A stretch of 25,690 nt of DNA from CAYJNO01 sp964371715 (GTDB lineage: Bacteria > Bacillota_I > Bacilli_A > Erysipelotrichales > Erysipelotrichaceae): NCBI GenBank assembly GCA_964371715.1, contig CAYJNO010000025.1:1-25690 (forward strand), read 5' to 3'. The notes under the pieces were generated by a model that was given only the letters and a program-made list of their open reading frames with translations, was not told where the DNA came from and searched no databases. Positions 14,213-22,509 of this stretch are shown here, one piece after another (the first letter of the stretch is position 1; every line of letters starts with the position of its first letter). The translations under genes were made by a program, and so were the position numbers.

Positions 14213-15365
14213 TTGTAATCACATCCTTTCGCAAAAATCTTTTATACAGGAACAGTTTCATTATGCCTAATATAAAATAGCATATCAAAACAGATAAACA
14301 TTCCCAAAATGGTAATATGCTTGTAATTCCAAAGCTTGTAAACCACCCTCGCATAGATAACCATATTTGTGTCGGTAAAAATGAAAGTAACTGATATAAC
14401 CCCCATACACCGTTGTTGCTGAAAAGCATCATCAGTCCTATTTCTAAAGCAACATAAGATATCACAATTAAAAAACCATAATACATATTTCCACTTAAAA
14501 GGCTTATATTAAAACTCATAAAACAGAAAATAAATGCAACAAATATTCCAACAGTCAATACAGCAATCAAATAGGTAAGTATAGAAAAATCAATCCACGA
14601 AATAAAAGGCGTTCTTATGAAATACACATTGATTGTGTGAAATTGACTTGAAATATGAGAGTTCCATATTTCACCCAAATCCCATACAAATGCAAAAACA
14701 AATACCGAAATAAAGCAGATAGTCAAATAAGCTATTGTTGTCACAGCAATTCCAGCAATAAATTTGATTTTTTGAATATTTCGTCCTGTTCTGCTTGCAT
14801 AAACATTTGAGGTAGTTCGTGACAATGATTCATTATTCGATATATATAGTGAAATTATCACTGCCAATATTATACCTTGCAAAATAATTGGAGAGCAGAG
14901 CGAGCGTACTAACCCATCGCTTATCATATCTCTCGTCATTTCACCTGCCGCAAGGTCAAGTGAATTGTCGTTTTGTGCAAGTATATCAATTCGTTTTTGC
15001 AATCTCTCTGCATTGTTTAATAATATATCTGCTGAAAAACCATTAAGAGAAAATGTGTCTATATAGCTTTGAGCAACTTGTTTAGCTTGTGTGCTTTCAA
15101 AAATATCTTCAGTATTATTTGTTAAAGCAATCAAACTATCCTTGTATGCATTTTGTGGCGAGAGGGAGAGGTTTTCATCAAATTCCTCACCCATTCTCAT
15201 TCCTATCGTACTTACTACATCCGATACATAAGATACATATTCTCCGCTGTGCTTTGCAGATATAACAGATAAGCAATTATAGCCTATGCAAAGTAATACA
15301 AAAACCCAAATCATAGGCACAGTACAAGCCTTTTTAATTTCCCAAATTACAAGTTCTTTTCTCAT
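14202..15365 (-). CDS. ABC-2-type transporter permease (first)
   Basis: The 387-residue protein has the same plan as its downstream neighbour. It has one helix near residues 15-35, an external region to about 155, and six hydrophobic helices from about 160 to 380. SNVYASRTGRNIQKIKFIAG matches the cytoplasmic coupling segment of the partner permease. The ATG overlaps the ATPase stop by four bases (ATGA type), giving tight translational coupling. The substrate is unknown. ECF-sigma-linked exporters of this kind in Firmicutes usually respond to cell-envelope or peptide stress. Confidence 0.8.
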   Translation of the reverse strand: MRKELVIWEIKKACTVPMIWVFVLLCIGYNCLSVISAKHSGEYVSYVSDVVSTIGMRMGEEFDENLSLSPQNAYKDSLIALTNNTEDIFESTQAKQVAQSYIDTFSLNGFSADILLNNAERLQKRIDILAQNDNSLDLAAGEMTRDMISDGLVRSLCSPIILQGIILAVIISLYISNNESLSRTTSNVYASRTGRNIQKIKFIAGIAVTTIAYLTICFISVFVFAFVWDLGEIWNSHISSQFHTINVYFIRTPFISWIDFSILTYLIAVLTVGIFVAFIFCFMSFNISLLSGNMYYGFLIVISYVALEIGLMMLFSNNGVWGLYQLLSFLPTQIWLSMRGWFTSFGITSILPFWECLSVLICYFILGIMKLFLYKRFLRKDVITNVS

Positions 15366-16210
15366 AAGCTATCCTCTCGGTAAGTGTATAGGAAAGCGTC
15401 CTCTAATCCAGCAACTACGGAAATAGCGCTTGTCATAGGATTATCAGTAACAATACGTAATACTGCGCCATTTTCGCCTTGACGTTCGCTTAACACATAG
15501 GCATTTTCTACTGCTGTCTTTATCGGTACTTCAAATAATTTTCCGCTTAAAGTTTTGCTGATATTATGAGGGGTATCACAACAAAGTAATTTTCGGTCTT
15601 TTATCATAATAATTTGATTAGCTATTGTTTCAATATCGGATACAATGTGAGTAGATAAAATAACAATTCGATTTTCGGCGAGATTGTGAATTAGGTTACG
15701 AAAACGTACACGCTCTTTTGGGTCAAGTCCTGCTGTCGGCTCATCCAAAATTAAAATTTTGGGATCATTAAGCATTGCCTGTGCTATACCGACACGCTGA
15801 ACCATACCTCCAGAAAATTGTTTCATTTTTTTATCTTTTACATCTTCCAAAGCTACAAGGGATAAAAGTTCATCAATTCGTACTTTTGCTTTTTTTCTGT
15901 CCAGACATTGTAATGCTGATATATAGTTTAAAAATTGTCGTGGTGAGTAATTTTTATAATAACCGAAATCTTGTGGAAGATAGCCGACAATCCCTCTATA
16001 ATCTCCGCCTAGAGAAACAATATCTTCACCATTCCAAAGGATTTCGCCTTTTGTCGGAAACAGTAATGTAACAAGCATTTTAATTAAAGTTGTTTTCCCT
16101 GCTCCGTTTGGGGCAAGAAGTCCGTAAACACCATTTTCAAAAGTAAGATTTATATTTTCAAGTGCGATAAATTTTCCATAGGATTTTGTAACATTATTTA
16201 CTGTAAGCAT
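15362..16210 (-). CDS. ABC transporter ATPase
   Basis: The 282-residue ATPase has a Walker A region APNGAGKT (33-40), Q-loop Gln80, signature FSGGMVQR (132-139), Walker B ILILDE (151-156) and switch His188. The first Walker A glycine is alanine, which is tolerated in this group. A C-terminal extension from about residue 210 is typical of NatA/BcrA-type exporters. It overlaps the upstream membrane-protein gene by 17 bases and has a GGAG site. It powers the two permeases encoded next. Nothing in the sequence names the substrate. Confidence 0.88.
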   Translation of the reverse strand: MLTVNNVTKSYGKFIALENINLTFENGVYGLLAPNGAGKTTLIKMLVTLLFPTKGEILWNGEDIVSLGGDYRGIVGYLPQDFGYYKNYSPRQFLNYISALQCLDRKKAKVRIDELLSLVALEDVKDKKMKQFSGGMVQRVGIAQAMLNDPKILILDEPTAGLDPKERVRFRNLIHNLAENRIVILSTHIVSDIETIANQIIMIKDRKLLCCDTPHNISKTLSGKLFEVPIKTAVENAYVLSERQGENGAVLRIVTDNPMTSAISVVAGLEDAFLYTYREDSL

Positions 16211-16946
16211 AGTTTAAAGCTCCTTCCTGCGGTTTGAAATAATATGATTTCAATGTAAATAGATATGTGGCAAACGAAAAAATAGCAATTCCGATGAAAA
16301 CAACAGTAGGTAAAGTAATGAGCAAGTTTATATTATGTTCTGTCAAATACAGGATTACTCCTAAAACCAACCATATAATTGGAACAATAAAATAGACTTT
16401 CCTATTATTCCATTTCAAATCTGTCCATATTTGAAATGATGCAAATAGGAATAATCCTGAAAAGCTAACACTTATGCTGTGTATCATAGGTATATTGTTT
16501 GCTAATACAATAGAGACAAGGGTACCTGTCACAACAGAAAAAACAATACCAAAACCTCCGAATAACAACATTCGCAATACAGTTAATTGTCTGAGTGAAA
16601 TTCGTGTTGTCTGCATCATCTCATATGTTCCTGTCATAATTTGTTTCCACACACAAAAATAATGAAGTAACGCATAAGCAAAAGGGGACAAGAAAAACAA
16701 CCAAAACAATAAATAAGTATCTTCTTGTGCCGAAAACATAGGGGGTAGCCATAGAATTAACACTAAAATCATTGCTAAAAAAACACTGTCACCAACTCCA
16801 AAAAATAATCCTTTAATTCCAATTCTTTTGTATAAAAGCAAAACGCTTTCGACAAGTTTTTGCTTTTTTGGCATTGCATTTTGCAAGATAAATTCTATAC
16901 TAAGTTGCTTTTCTGTATCAGATAGTTTAATTTTTTCATTCTTCAT
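16194..16946 (-). CDS. Membrane protein following the ECF sigma factor, possible anti-sigma function
   Basis: The 250-residue protein has a cytoplasmic N-terminal segment of about 50 residues (KLSDTEKQLSIEFILQ onward) and six hydrophobic helices. The gene overlaps the sigma factor by 11 bases, the usual position of an anti-sigma factor. No zinc-binding anti-sigma motif (HxxxCxxC) is visible. It could restrain the sigma factor through its N-terminal segment or be a further transporter subunit. This role is inferred from position only. Confidence 0.6.
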   Translation of the reverse strand: MKNEKIKLSDTEKQLSIEFILQNAMPKKQKLVESVLLLYKRIGIKGLFFGVGDSVFLAMILVLILWLPPMFSAQEDTYLLFWLFFLSPFAYALLHYFCVWKQIMTGTYEMMQTTRISLRQLTVLRMLLFGGFGIVFSVVTGTLVSIVLANNIPMIHSISVSFSGLFLFASFQIWTDLKWNNRKVYFIVPIIWLVLGVILYLTEHNINLLITLPTVVFIGIAIFSFATYLFTLKSYYFKPQEGALNYAYSK

Positions 16947-17469
16947 AGGAACAAAACTCCTTTTTCAATTTTTTCGATAGCCTGTAATATTGTGCTTTTA
17001 TTTTTTCTTCAGACTCGCCTGTCTGTTCGGCGATTTCGGGAAAACTAAACTCCCCATATATACGAAGTCTAAACACAATTTGTATGTCAGACGGGAAAGT
17101 GGCTACATACTTTTCTATCCTTTCAAGTAAATCTTTCTGTAATACTTTTTCGATGAAATCATCTTGTGATATTTCAAATTCATCTAATGGAACAGTAATA
17201 GGTTTGGAAGTTCGTCTTATGTCAATAGTTTTATTTGTTGCAATCCTATAAAGCCACGTTCTAAAACCCGCCTTTTTACTATCGAAGTTGTATAATGATT
17301 TTAATGTAGCCATAAAGATTTCTTGAGTTAAATCAAGTGCATCATCTTTATTGTTCATTTGCTTAAAGGCAAATCTGAATATTTCATCATAATATTTTCG
17401 TATAAGCGTATCAGCCGCCTCTTTTGATCCCCGGCGGAGAATTAGCTTTATTAGTTTTTCGTCATTCAA
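16936..17469 (-). CDS. ECF-family RNA polymerase sigma factor
   Basis: The 177-residue protein carries sigma region 2 (about 15-85: DTLIRKYYDEIFRFAFKQMN, DALDLTQEIFMATLKSLYNF, FRTWLYRIATNKTIDIRR) and region 4 (about 115-170: LRIYGEFSFPEIAEQTGESE). The start is TTG at 17467-17469, preceded by GAGGTGGAGAT; an in-frame stop lies just upstream, so no other start fits. The nearby ATG is in another frame. It opens an operon with a membrane protein, ATPase and two permeases, linked by overlaps of 4-17 bases. It probably drives its own operon in response to envelope or peptide stress. Confidence 0.88.
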   Translation of the reverse strand: MNDEKLIKLILRRGSKEAADTLIRKYYDEIFRFAFKQMNNKDDALDLTQEIFMATLKSLYNFDSKKAGFRTWLYRIATNKTIDIRRTSKPITVPLDEFEISQDDFIEKVLQKDLLERIEKYVATFPSDIQIVFRLRIYGEFSFPEIAEQTGESEEKIKAQYYRLSKKLKKEFCSYEE

Positions 17470-17501
17470 ATCTCCACCTCAATTCCTCTTCTAAATATAT
17501 A

Positions 17502-17526
17502 TTCGTATGTAGTGCCTCAATCGTTG
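17502..17526 (-). promoter_or_regulatory. Candidate ECF-type autoregulated promoter
   Basis: On the minus strand CAAC and CGAA are separated by 17 bases and lie about 35 bases before the sigma factor start. CAAC-type -35 and CG-rich -10 boxes are the general ECF pattern. The match is short, so the call is tentative. Confidence 0.35.
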
Positions 17527-17597
17527 CATAAAATTTAGATTTTTTAAAATTTATTTAAAAATCTAAAATGATATAGCTTATAGTTACTTGTTTGTCT

Positions 17598-17769
17598 TTA
17601 ACCTACCATCGCTGCAGCATACATAGCTGACATCATATCATAAAATGTAATTTCAGCACTTGTGCTTGGAATTATTCCAATCAATAAATGCATAAATTAA
17701 GTTAATAATTGAAAAAATAAGCACAAACACTAAAATATATCCTATTGATAAATTTAAAGTCTTTTTCAT
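17598..17769 (-). pseudogene. Frameshifted small hydrophobic protein
   Basis: From an ATG at 17767-17769 the minus strand reads MKKTLNLSIGYILVFVLIFS and on through IINLIYAF. A single shift in the run around 17690 lets the neighbouring frame continue with LLIGIIPSTSAEITFYDMMS, ending AAAMVG and TAA at 17598. Both halves look like real protein, so one base has probably been lost or gained. The product would be about 55 residues with one long membrane helix. It is weakly supported by a GAAAG site and belongs to no family I recognise. The flanking stretches 17470-17597 and 17770-17922 show no other gene. Confidence 0.45.
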
Positions 17770-17922
17770 AATAATCGCAACTTTCTATCAATAAATTGCA
17801 TGGCTATAAAGCTATTTTTCTATTTCGAAGATTATTTAACTAATCTTGTTTTAACTATTATACTATATCAAAGCACTATAAATCTGCACACTAAATATTA
17901 AGCTTTCGTCATATCGTTAAAA

Positions 17923-17946
17923 TTGAGTAGGCTTTTGCCTACTCAA
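17923..17946. terminator. Hairpin at the end of the TTRAP remnant
   Basis: TTGAGTAGGC and GCCTACTCAA form a perfect 10-bp stem with a TTTT loop (AAAA on the minus strand). It overlaps the TAG stop of the remnant. A typical T-run is missing, so it may be a weak terminator. Confidence 0.6.
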
Positions 17947-18154
17947 CATCTGCTGCAATTTCAAATTGTTGATCATCAAAATCATCGTCCGTCATTGATT
18001 TTAATTTCTCCATAACCGAATTTGAAAGTTCCAAAAGTTCCATTTCGTCCAATTGTAAATCTACCTGCATCTCCGTAAGGCTATCAATCATTTCTTACCT
18101 TGTCCCTATATCATAAAGGCTCATTAAGTTTGTTTCTTCTACTGTAAATCACAT
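17939..18154 (-). pseudogene. TTRAP-family (transposon-transfer assisting) gene with two nonsense codons
   Basis: Translating from 18154 gives M, then TGA (18149-18151), FTVEETNLMSLYDIGTR, then TAA (18095-18097). The frame continues with EMIDSLTEMQVDLQLDEMEL and on to KLKSMTDDDFDDQQF and a final TAG. The FTVEE-NLM-YD start and the late KL-x-MTDDDF motif are the signature of the small TTRAP proteins of Tn1549-family elements (about 70 residues). The first stop replaces the usual second residue, often arginine. A 50-codon frame from 18091 could still be made but would lack the conserved start. Confidence 0.72.
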
Positions 18155-18156
18155 AA

Positions 18157-18432
18157 TCATCGCTCCATTTCTGCACTTGCATTATTTTCTGTTTGGCAGT
18201 AGGCGATAAAAGCATACATATCATTTAGGCTAATACTTCGTAAAAAGTCCTTATCAACAAAGCTCAAATCGTATTTGCTATAAGGTAAATCACGCTTGTT
18301 TCTCAGATACTCAAGGAACATCAGTATATCAGTGCGATATTCAATAATCGTATTGATTGATCGCCCTTTGATAGTTGATAGATAGGATAAATACTCCTCT
18401 AATAAATCGAAAGTCTTATAATTTTTTAACAT
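18157..18432 (-). pseudogene. Truncated tyrosine recombinase (integrase), N-terminal domain, copy 1
   Basis: The ATG at 18430-18432 has AAAGGAGGAAAT upstream, so the codons read above it are leader. The 91-residue frame reads MLKNYKTFDLLEEYLSYLST and on to INTIIEYRTDILMFLEYLRN and LNDMYAFIAYCQTENNASA. This is the SAM-like core-binding domain of XerC/D-type integrases. The catalytic domain (R-H-R-H-Y) is absent. After NNASA the frame runs into the leader of the TTRAP remnant and stops. Full-length relatives are about 300-350 residues. The first 55 codons are duplicated at 24470-24637. Confidence 0.8.
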
Positions 18433-18568
18433 TTTTATTTCCTCCTTTAATTTTTGCACAAAAAAACACTCATTGATTTTAAGTCAACGAGTGTTTCGTG
18501 CGTTTATTTAATTAGTTTTATTTTGTGTATGTGCTACTTTTTAGGGTGGTTTCTATTTTGCTCATTTC
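18265..18568. repeat. Direct repeat B, copy 1 (304 bp; copy 2 at 24470-24773)
   Basis: The two copies have equal length and differ at only about four positions. They contain the integrase start, its leader terminator, and a short frame MSKIETTLKSSTYTK that may be the truncated start of another ICE protein. The right end of both is ATGAGCA-containing sequence (18559-18565). Confidence 0.92.
18458..18495 (-). terminator. Leader terminator upstream of the integrase fragment
   Basis: AACACTCGTTGA pairs with TCAATGAGTGTT (one G-T pair), followed on the minus strand by seven T. It lies about 25 bases before the integrase ribosome binding site. The second copy is at 24663-24700. Confidence 0.7.
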
Positions 18569-18574
18569 ATTCAA

Positions 18575-18802
18575 TTATTTCTTCTTAGATATTACTATTG
18601 CAATTATTATAGATACTAATGTGATGATAATAAAAGGTATTCCTGTAATAACAGTAATATTAGCAGGAGCACTCGTTCCAGTTATTAGATTATCAATATC
18701 ACATTGCATATATCCCCAATTATAAGCAACTACACCTATTCCTACACAAAGACTTATAAGAGATAAACTTAAAAACACGATTGCTGATTTCTTGACATTC
18801 AT
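18575..18802 (-). CDS. Small two-helix membrane protein
   Basis: The ATG at 18800-18802 follows GGAGTGTATACAA, so the upstream in-frame ATG (18817) is rejected as part of the ribosome binding site. The 75-residue product has hydrophobic helices at about residues 7-27 and 50-70, with a polar external loop between (NWGYMQCDIDNLITGTSAPA), and a KKK tail. No family is recognised. It is a lone gene between an acetyltransferase remnant and direct repeat B. Sequence ATTATATAA precedes it (18820-18828) and ATGAGCA follows it, as around other single-gene cargos in this region. Confidence 0.6.
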   Translation of the reverse strand: MNVKKSAIVFLSLSLISLCVGIGVVAYNWGYMQCDIDNLITGTSAPANITVITGIPFIIITLVSIIIAIVISKKK

Positions 18803-18931
18803 TTGTATACACTCCATTCATTATATAAAATTTATTTAACCACTCAAAAATCACAACTTCGTGAATGGTTTTGTTTTGCGTATAGCAATGGATAAAGTAG
18901 TGCTATACAATGTTTGCTCATTTTGTATAGA

Positions 18932-19069
18932 TTAAAGATATAAATTCATTAAAATTTCATCGCCATAACTATCGCTAAATTTGAAAAACTTTTCATATCT
19001 TCCAATTTCAACAAAACCTAATTTTTTATACAAATTAATTGCATTTACGTTGTCCGAATTTACCCCTAA
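18932..19069 (-). pseudogene. C-terminal remnant of a GNAT acetyltransferase
   Basis: The minus strand reads LGVNSDNVNAINLYKKLGFV, then EIGRYEKFFKFSDSYGDEIL and MNLYL with a TAA at 18932-18934. The N-x-x-A-I-x-L-Y-x-K-x-G-F motif is the hallmark of the acetyl-CoA-binding end of GNAT N-acetyltransferases. Only 45 codons remain. The break coincides exactly with the edge of direct repeat A, copy 2 (19069), so the repeat has replaced the 5' part. Confidence 0.8.
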
Positions 19070-19236
19070 GTGAATAGAATTTTTTTAACGGATCACCAAT
19101 ATTAAGACAAGAAAAAAACACAGCAGTACCTCCTTCGCATTTAGCGTTTTGATACCGTCATGTTTTGATTTAGCTAGTTTATGCACGCATATATAGGGTT
19201 GCTACACGACGGTTTTTTTTGCCATCGTGCGGCAAC
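19069..19236. repeat. Direct repeat A, copy 2 (168 bp)
   Basis: This copy is nearly identical to 11144-11310 and has the same hairpin, here with better pairing (GTTGC/GCAAC outer stem). The copies define a 7.9-kb interval with the HTH-membrane gene, the ECF-ABC operon, the ICE remnants and the GNAT remnant. The following 70 bases to 19305 show no gene. Confidence 0.9.
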
Positions 19237-19305
19237 TAAACAAATTTTCTTTACTTACTTATAGCATAAACTATATTTTTGTGTTTTCCATAAAGATTTA
19301 AAAAT

Positions 19306-19335
19306 AAAATGGACGATATTAGTATCGTCCATTTT
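19306..19335. terminator. Terminator of the two-component/ABC operon
   Basis: AAAATGGACGATA and TATCGTCCATTTT form a perfect 13-bp stem with a 4-base loop. It lies 12 bases after the histidine kinase stop. Confidence 0.85.
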
Positions 19336-19347
19336 ACAGCGTTAGAT

Positions 19348-20703
19348 TTAGAGAGAAAACTTTATAACTACCTTTGCTCCACCAGTTTCTTTAGAGTTTT
19401 CTAAGATGAGTTGAGCATTATGTTGTGTTGCTATGATATTTACCATATATAATCCTATTCCATAGTGTGTATTTGAACTACGGCTATTATCACCCATGTA
19501 GAACTGTTCTGTCGCTCTCTTTAAAGCTTCTGAAGAAAAACCACATCCTGTATCACAAACTTCCATGTATAAATATTCTTCATCGTCATAAATTCCGAAA
19601 AAAACTTCACCACCTTTAGGTGTATACTCTACAGAGTTAGATATAATATTCACTATTGCTCGTTTTATTTGCTCATAATCAATGAGTATTTGTTTGACAT
19701 TATAATTTTCTTTCCATTTCAACAAAACACCTGCAAGTGAACACAATGGTGCTACTTGTGATTTTATTTCTTTTAGTAAAGTATCAATTTCCACTGTATG
19801 CAAATTAACCTTTAAATTTTTATCTGATTTTGTAACATCAATTAACATCTGTATATAATTTTGCATTTGAATTGAGCTGTTGGCAATAAAATCAGCACAC
19901 TCTTTTTGTTCTTCAGAAATCACAGTTTCATATAAAAGTTCAGTGTTTCCACGAATAATTGTCAGTGGAGTTTTTAAATCATGTGCTAAAGCAGAAATTT
20001 GATCCTGTCTAATTTTATCTGCTTGCCATTGCTCAGATAGTGATTTTTTTAGAGCTTGTTTCATACTATCAAGCGCATTTAAAGCACGGTCAATTTCAAA
20101 AATACTACTACTTTGAATTTTGAAATCTAAATCGTTATCTTCAATTTTTTTTGTGACTTCAAGTAATATATCTATCTTTTTGCTAAGAGTTTTTCCAAAC
20201 CAACGTGAGATAAGAACAAGGAGCAATATTACTTCACCGATTATTATTCCAATCAATAATAAATCAGCCGCTGGAATAATATTGCGAAGCGTAGTATTAC
20301 TAAACTGAGCAGTCATTCTATAAGACAAAATTAACAACTCATCTTCTCTATTAACTATTCTAATTTCATGAGGATTAGTTTGGCTATCTGTATTTTCTAC
20401 AATGTTTTCCCAAAGTGAAATGGCTGTTTCTTCGTCAAGCGTTCCATGCGTAAATGTGCCATCTAATGCAAAAAGAGCATAATCACAGAATTGAGGTATA
20501 TCGTTGATATTTAATTCATCTGATTTTTCTAATGCTTCTGTTGCCGCAGTTAATTGTTTTTCAATTTCAATTGTAGGAATTATAACACCTAAATTGATGC
20601 ATAAAAAATATAAACCTAAATTGACAACTACAATAAGTAAAGCAATACCTGCAAAGCTCAATATATATCTCATAAAGATTGTGTGTATTTTTTTTATTCC
20701 CAT
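19348..20703 (-). CDS. Sensor histidine kinase, lantibiotic/antimicrobial-peptide sensing type
   Basis: The 451-residue kinase has two membrane helices (about 13-36 and 146-166) enclosing an external sensor domain of about 105 residues. A HAMP-like linker, DHp domain and ATPase domain follow. The H-box is ISALAHDLKTPLTII with phospho-acceptor His241. The N-box IVNIISNSVEYTPKGG (Asn352 and Asn356), G1 DTGCGF and G2 YGIGLYM are intact, in contrast to the AgrC-like protein of this window. It overlaps the response regulator by 10 bases. Its size and linkage to an immunity-type ABC transporter match the SpaK/CprK-type kinases that detect lantibiotics and other cationic peptides. Confidence 0.88.
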   Translation of the reverse strand: MGIKKIHTIFMRYILSFAGIALLIVVVNLGLYFLCINLGVIIPTIEIEKQLTAATEALEKSDELNINDIPQFCDYALFALDGTFTHGTLDEETAISLWENIVENTDSQTNPHEIRIVNREDELLILSYRMTAQFSNTTLRNIIPAADLLLIGIIIGEVILLLVLISRWFGKTLSKKIDILLEVTKKIEDNDLDFKIQSSSIFEIDRALNALDSMKQALKKSLSEQWQADKIRQDQISALAHDLKTPLTIIRGNTELLYETVISEEQKECADFIANSSIQMQNYIQMLIDVTKSDKNLKVNLHTVEIDTLLKEIKSQVAPLCSLAGVLLKWKENYNVKQILIDYEQIKRAIVNIISNSVEYTPKGGEVFFGIYDDEEYLYMEVCDTGCGFSSEALKRATEQFYMGDNSRSSNTHYGIGLYMVNIIATQHNAQLILENSKETGGAKVVIKFSL

Positions 20704-21353
20704 TTATATCCCACTCCCCAAACAGTTATTATTGGTGATATGTTTTCCTCATTCATTTTTATTCGTATGTTTTTTACATGAGTAGCAATTACATTATCGT
20801 CGCTATCTCCGTCAAACCCAAAGACATTCTCATAAATTTGCTCACGAGAATAAACACGCCCATGATTAAGAGCTAAGTATTCACAAATTTCATATTCACT
20901 TTTTGTTAGGTAAAGTTTTTTTGAATTAACAGCTACTTCTTTTGAATTTAAATAAAATGTAACTCCCGAAATCGTTACAGCTTGTTTTTTCTCTCTATTA
21001 TCTCTACGTAAGTGTGCATTGACGCGAGCACGGAGTTCACTTGCTCCAAAGGGCTTTGTAATATAGTCATCGCCACCAATTCCTAAGCCACGCACAATAT
21101 CCAACTCTTGTGTCTTAGCTGTAAGAAATATAATCGGACAATCTACACAAGAGCGTATTTGATTACATACTTCAATTCCGTCAATGTCAGGCATCATAAT
21201 ATCAAGTAAAATTAAATCATAATTCCTAAAATCCATGTTAAGAGCAGCTTTTGGGTCATTTAATAAAGTTACATGGTGATTATCTTTTTCAAGTATTCGT
21301 CTGACAAGCTGCAACATTGCGTTGTCATCGTCGACTGCTAATATGTATGCCAT
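20694..21353 (-). CDS. OmpR-family response regulator
   Basis: The 219-residue regulator has a receiver domain with D8-D9, phospho-acceptor D51 (LILLDIMMPD), T78 and K100 (YITKPF). A winged-helix effector domain from about residue 125 contains LTKSEYEICEYLALNHGRVY and THVKNIRIKM. The ATG follows GAGGAGGAATTGAA. Only 18 bases separate it from the yccF stop, so it is cotranscribed with the transporter as well as the kinase. Regulators in this setting (SpaR, CprR) activate the linked ABC transporter when the kinase senses an antimicrobial peptide. Confidence 0.9.
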   Translation of the reverse strand: MAYILAVDDDNAMLQLVRRILEKDNHHVTLLNDPKAALNMDFRNYDLILLDIMMPDIDGIEVCNQIRSCVDCPIIFLTAKTQELDIVRGLGIGGDDYITKPFGASELRARVNAHLRRDNREKKQAVTISGVTFYLNSKEVAVNSKKLYLTKSEYEICEYLALNHGRVYSREQIYENVFGFDGDSDDNVIATHVKNIRIKMNEENISPIITVWGVGYKWE

Positions 21354-21371
21354 TTCAATTCCTCCTCTGTA

Positions 21372-21737
21372 TCAAATTTTAGTAATAGTTGCACCGAATG
21401 GCATTAAAGCAAGTTTAGCAATTTTAAAGCACTGCTTTCCAAATGGTATACCTATAATTGTAATACACAATAACAATCCATTTACAAGGGCTGCTGTTGC
21501 TAAAGGTATGCCACCAAAAATTATCCAAATAATATTTGCAAAAAAAGAGGTTACCCCATTACTATATTGTATATCTTTTCCGAATGGAAAAAAAGCAAGA
21601 GTTGCAAACTTAAAGCACTGCAATCCTATAGGTATCCCAAATAAACTAATACACCATAGAAAACCAATTATTAGCCATGAAGTTCCTTGCCATAATCCGC
21701 AAAATAGAAACCATATCACATTTCCTAAACTTTTCAT
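21372..21737 (-). CDS. YccF-domain membrane protein
   Basis: The ATG at 21735-21737 is preferred because AAAGGTG lies seven bases upstream; the earlier in-frame start overlaps that site. The 121-residue protein contains two copies of the YccF repeat. Each has W-x-x-x-x-G-x-x-x-A/x helices and a conserved FGIPIGLQCFKFATLAFFPF-like turn, the second being IGIPFGKQCFKIAKLALMPF. The family is a membrane protein of unknown function. It is inserted between the second permease and the response regulator, suggesting a role in peptide resistance or just passenger status. Confidence 0.85.
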   Translation of the reverse strand: MKSLGNVIWFLFCGLWQGTSWLIIGFLWCISLFGIPIGLQCFKFATLAFFPFGKDIQYSNGVTSFFANIIWIIFGGIPLATAALVNGLLLCITIIGIPFGKQCFKIAKLALMPFGATITKI

Positions 21738-21751
21738 CAAAATCACCTTTC

Positions 21752-22504
21752 TTAATCGACAGATATTTTACCAGTATATCTATTAAAACATATAATCATT
21801 AAAATGATAGCCACACAAGTCATTCCAATACAAAAAAATGTGGCTGACTGAACTTCTAAAGGTAGATCTATTCCAGTTTCCAATGATACTCTTAATGAAT
21901 GCTCTGTTAATCTAACTCCAAATCCATAAGGAATTACAAACCATAAACCAGCACCTAGTCCTGTTTGTAATAGTGCAGACAAAAGACTTCCAACTGCACC
22001 CATTCCAATACAAGCATTCCGTCCAAAATAAAACGCTAATATCAAATGTAATATATAAATTAAAATGTTACTGCTCCATAGAACAATTGTTGGCATAATT
22101 AATAATAAGTATGAAAACGACAATGATACGCCAACCAAACGAATAAAAGCAATTGTAAGCATTACACAAAGAGTTAAAGATAATAGGCTAAATCCGAGAA
22201 GAATTGTTAATTTAGATATAATAACTTTTGTTCTGTTTGGCAATGTTAATATATTTTGGCAATTTCCTGCATTTGCTTCTTGTTTTACAACGATAACACA
22301 AACAATACTTATTACAAACGGATAAGATATTGAAATAATTTGAAAAAAAGCTGCTATTTTATTTATATCACTAACATGTGCAAAGATAGCGTATATTAGA
22401 GTCATCACTGCTCCACATATCGGGAAAATCAGATGTATTAACAAAAAGCTCGAATGGTATAATTTATACAAGTCACTTTTTATATACCTTAATAATTCTG
22501 CCAT
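21752..22504 (-). CDS. Lantibiotic-immunity-type ABC permease (MutG/CprC-like)
   Basis: The ATG at 22502-22504 with GGTGGGGTG six bases upstream is preferred over a GTG at 22511-22513. The 250-residue protein begins MAELLRYIKSDLYKLYHSSF, the typical cytoplasmic start of LanG/LanE permeases, and has six hydrophobic helices. It follows the other permease by five bases. In LanFEG transporters the two permeases and the ATPase expel lantibiotics from the membrane to the outside. Here no lantibiotic synthesis genes are present, so it probably gives resistance to foreign peptides. Confidence 0.82.
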   Translation of the reverse strand: MAELLRYIKSDLYKLYHSSFLLIHLIFPICGAVMTLIYAIFAHVSDINKIAAFFQIISISYPFVISIVCVIVVKQEANAGNCQNILTLPNRTKVIISKLTILLGFSLLSLTLCVMLTIAFIRLVGVSLSFSYLLLIMPTIVLWSSNILIYILHLILAFYFGRNACIGMGAVGSLLSALLQTGLGAGLWFVIPYGFGVRLTEHSLRVSLETGIDLPLEVQSATFFCIGMTCVAIILMIICFNRYTGKISVD

Positions 22505-22509
22505 TGCAT

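Noticed and set aside
18518..18565. Fifteen-codon frame MSKIETTLKSSTYTK in direct repeat B
   Set aside because: It may be the truncated start of an ICE protein such as a TnpW-like one, but it is too short and has no clear ribosome binding site.
19670..19676. ATGAGCA on the minus strand within the histidine kinase
   Set aside because: It lies inside intact coding sequence, so it is treated as a chance occurrence of the heptamer.
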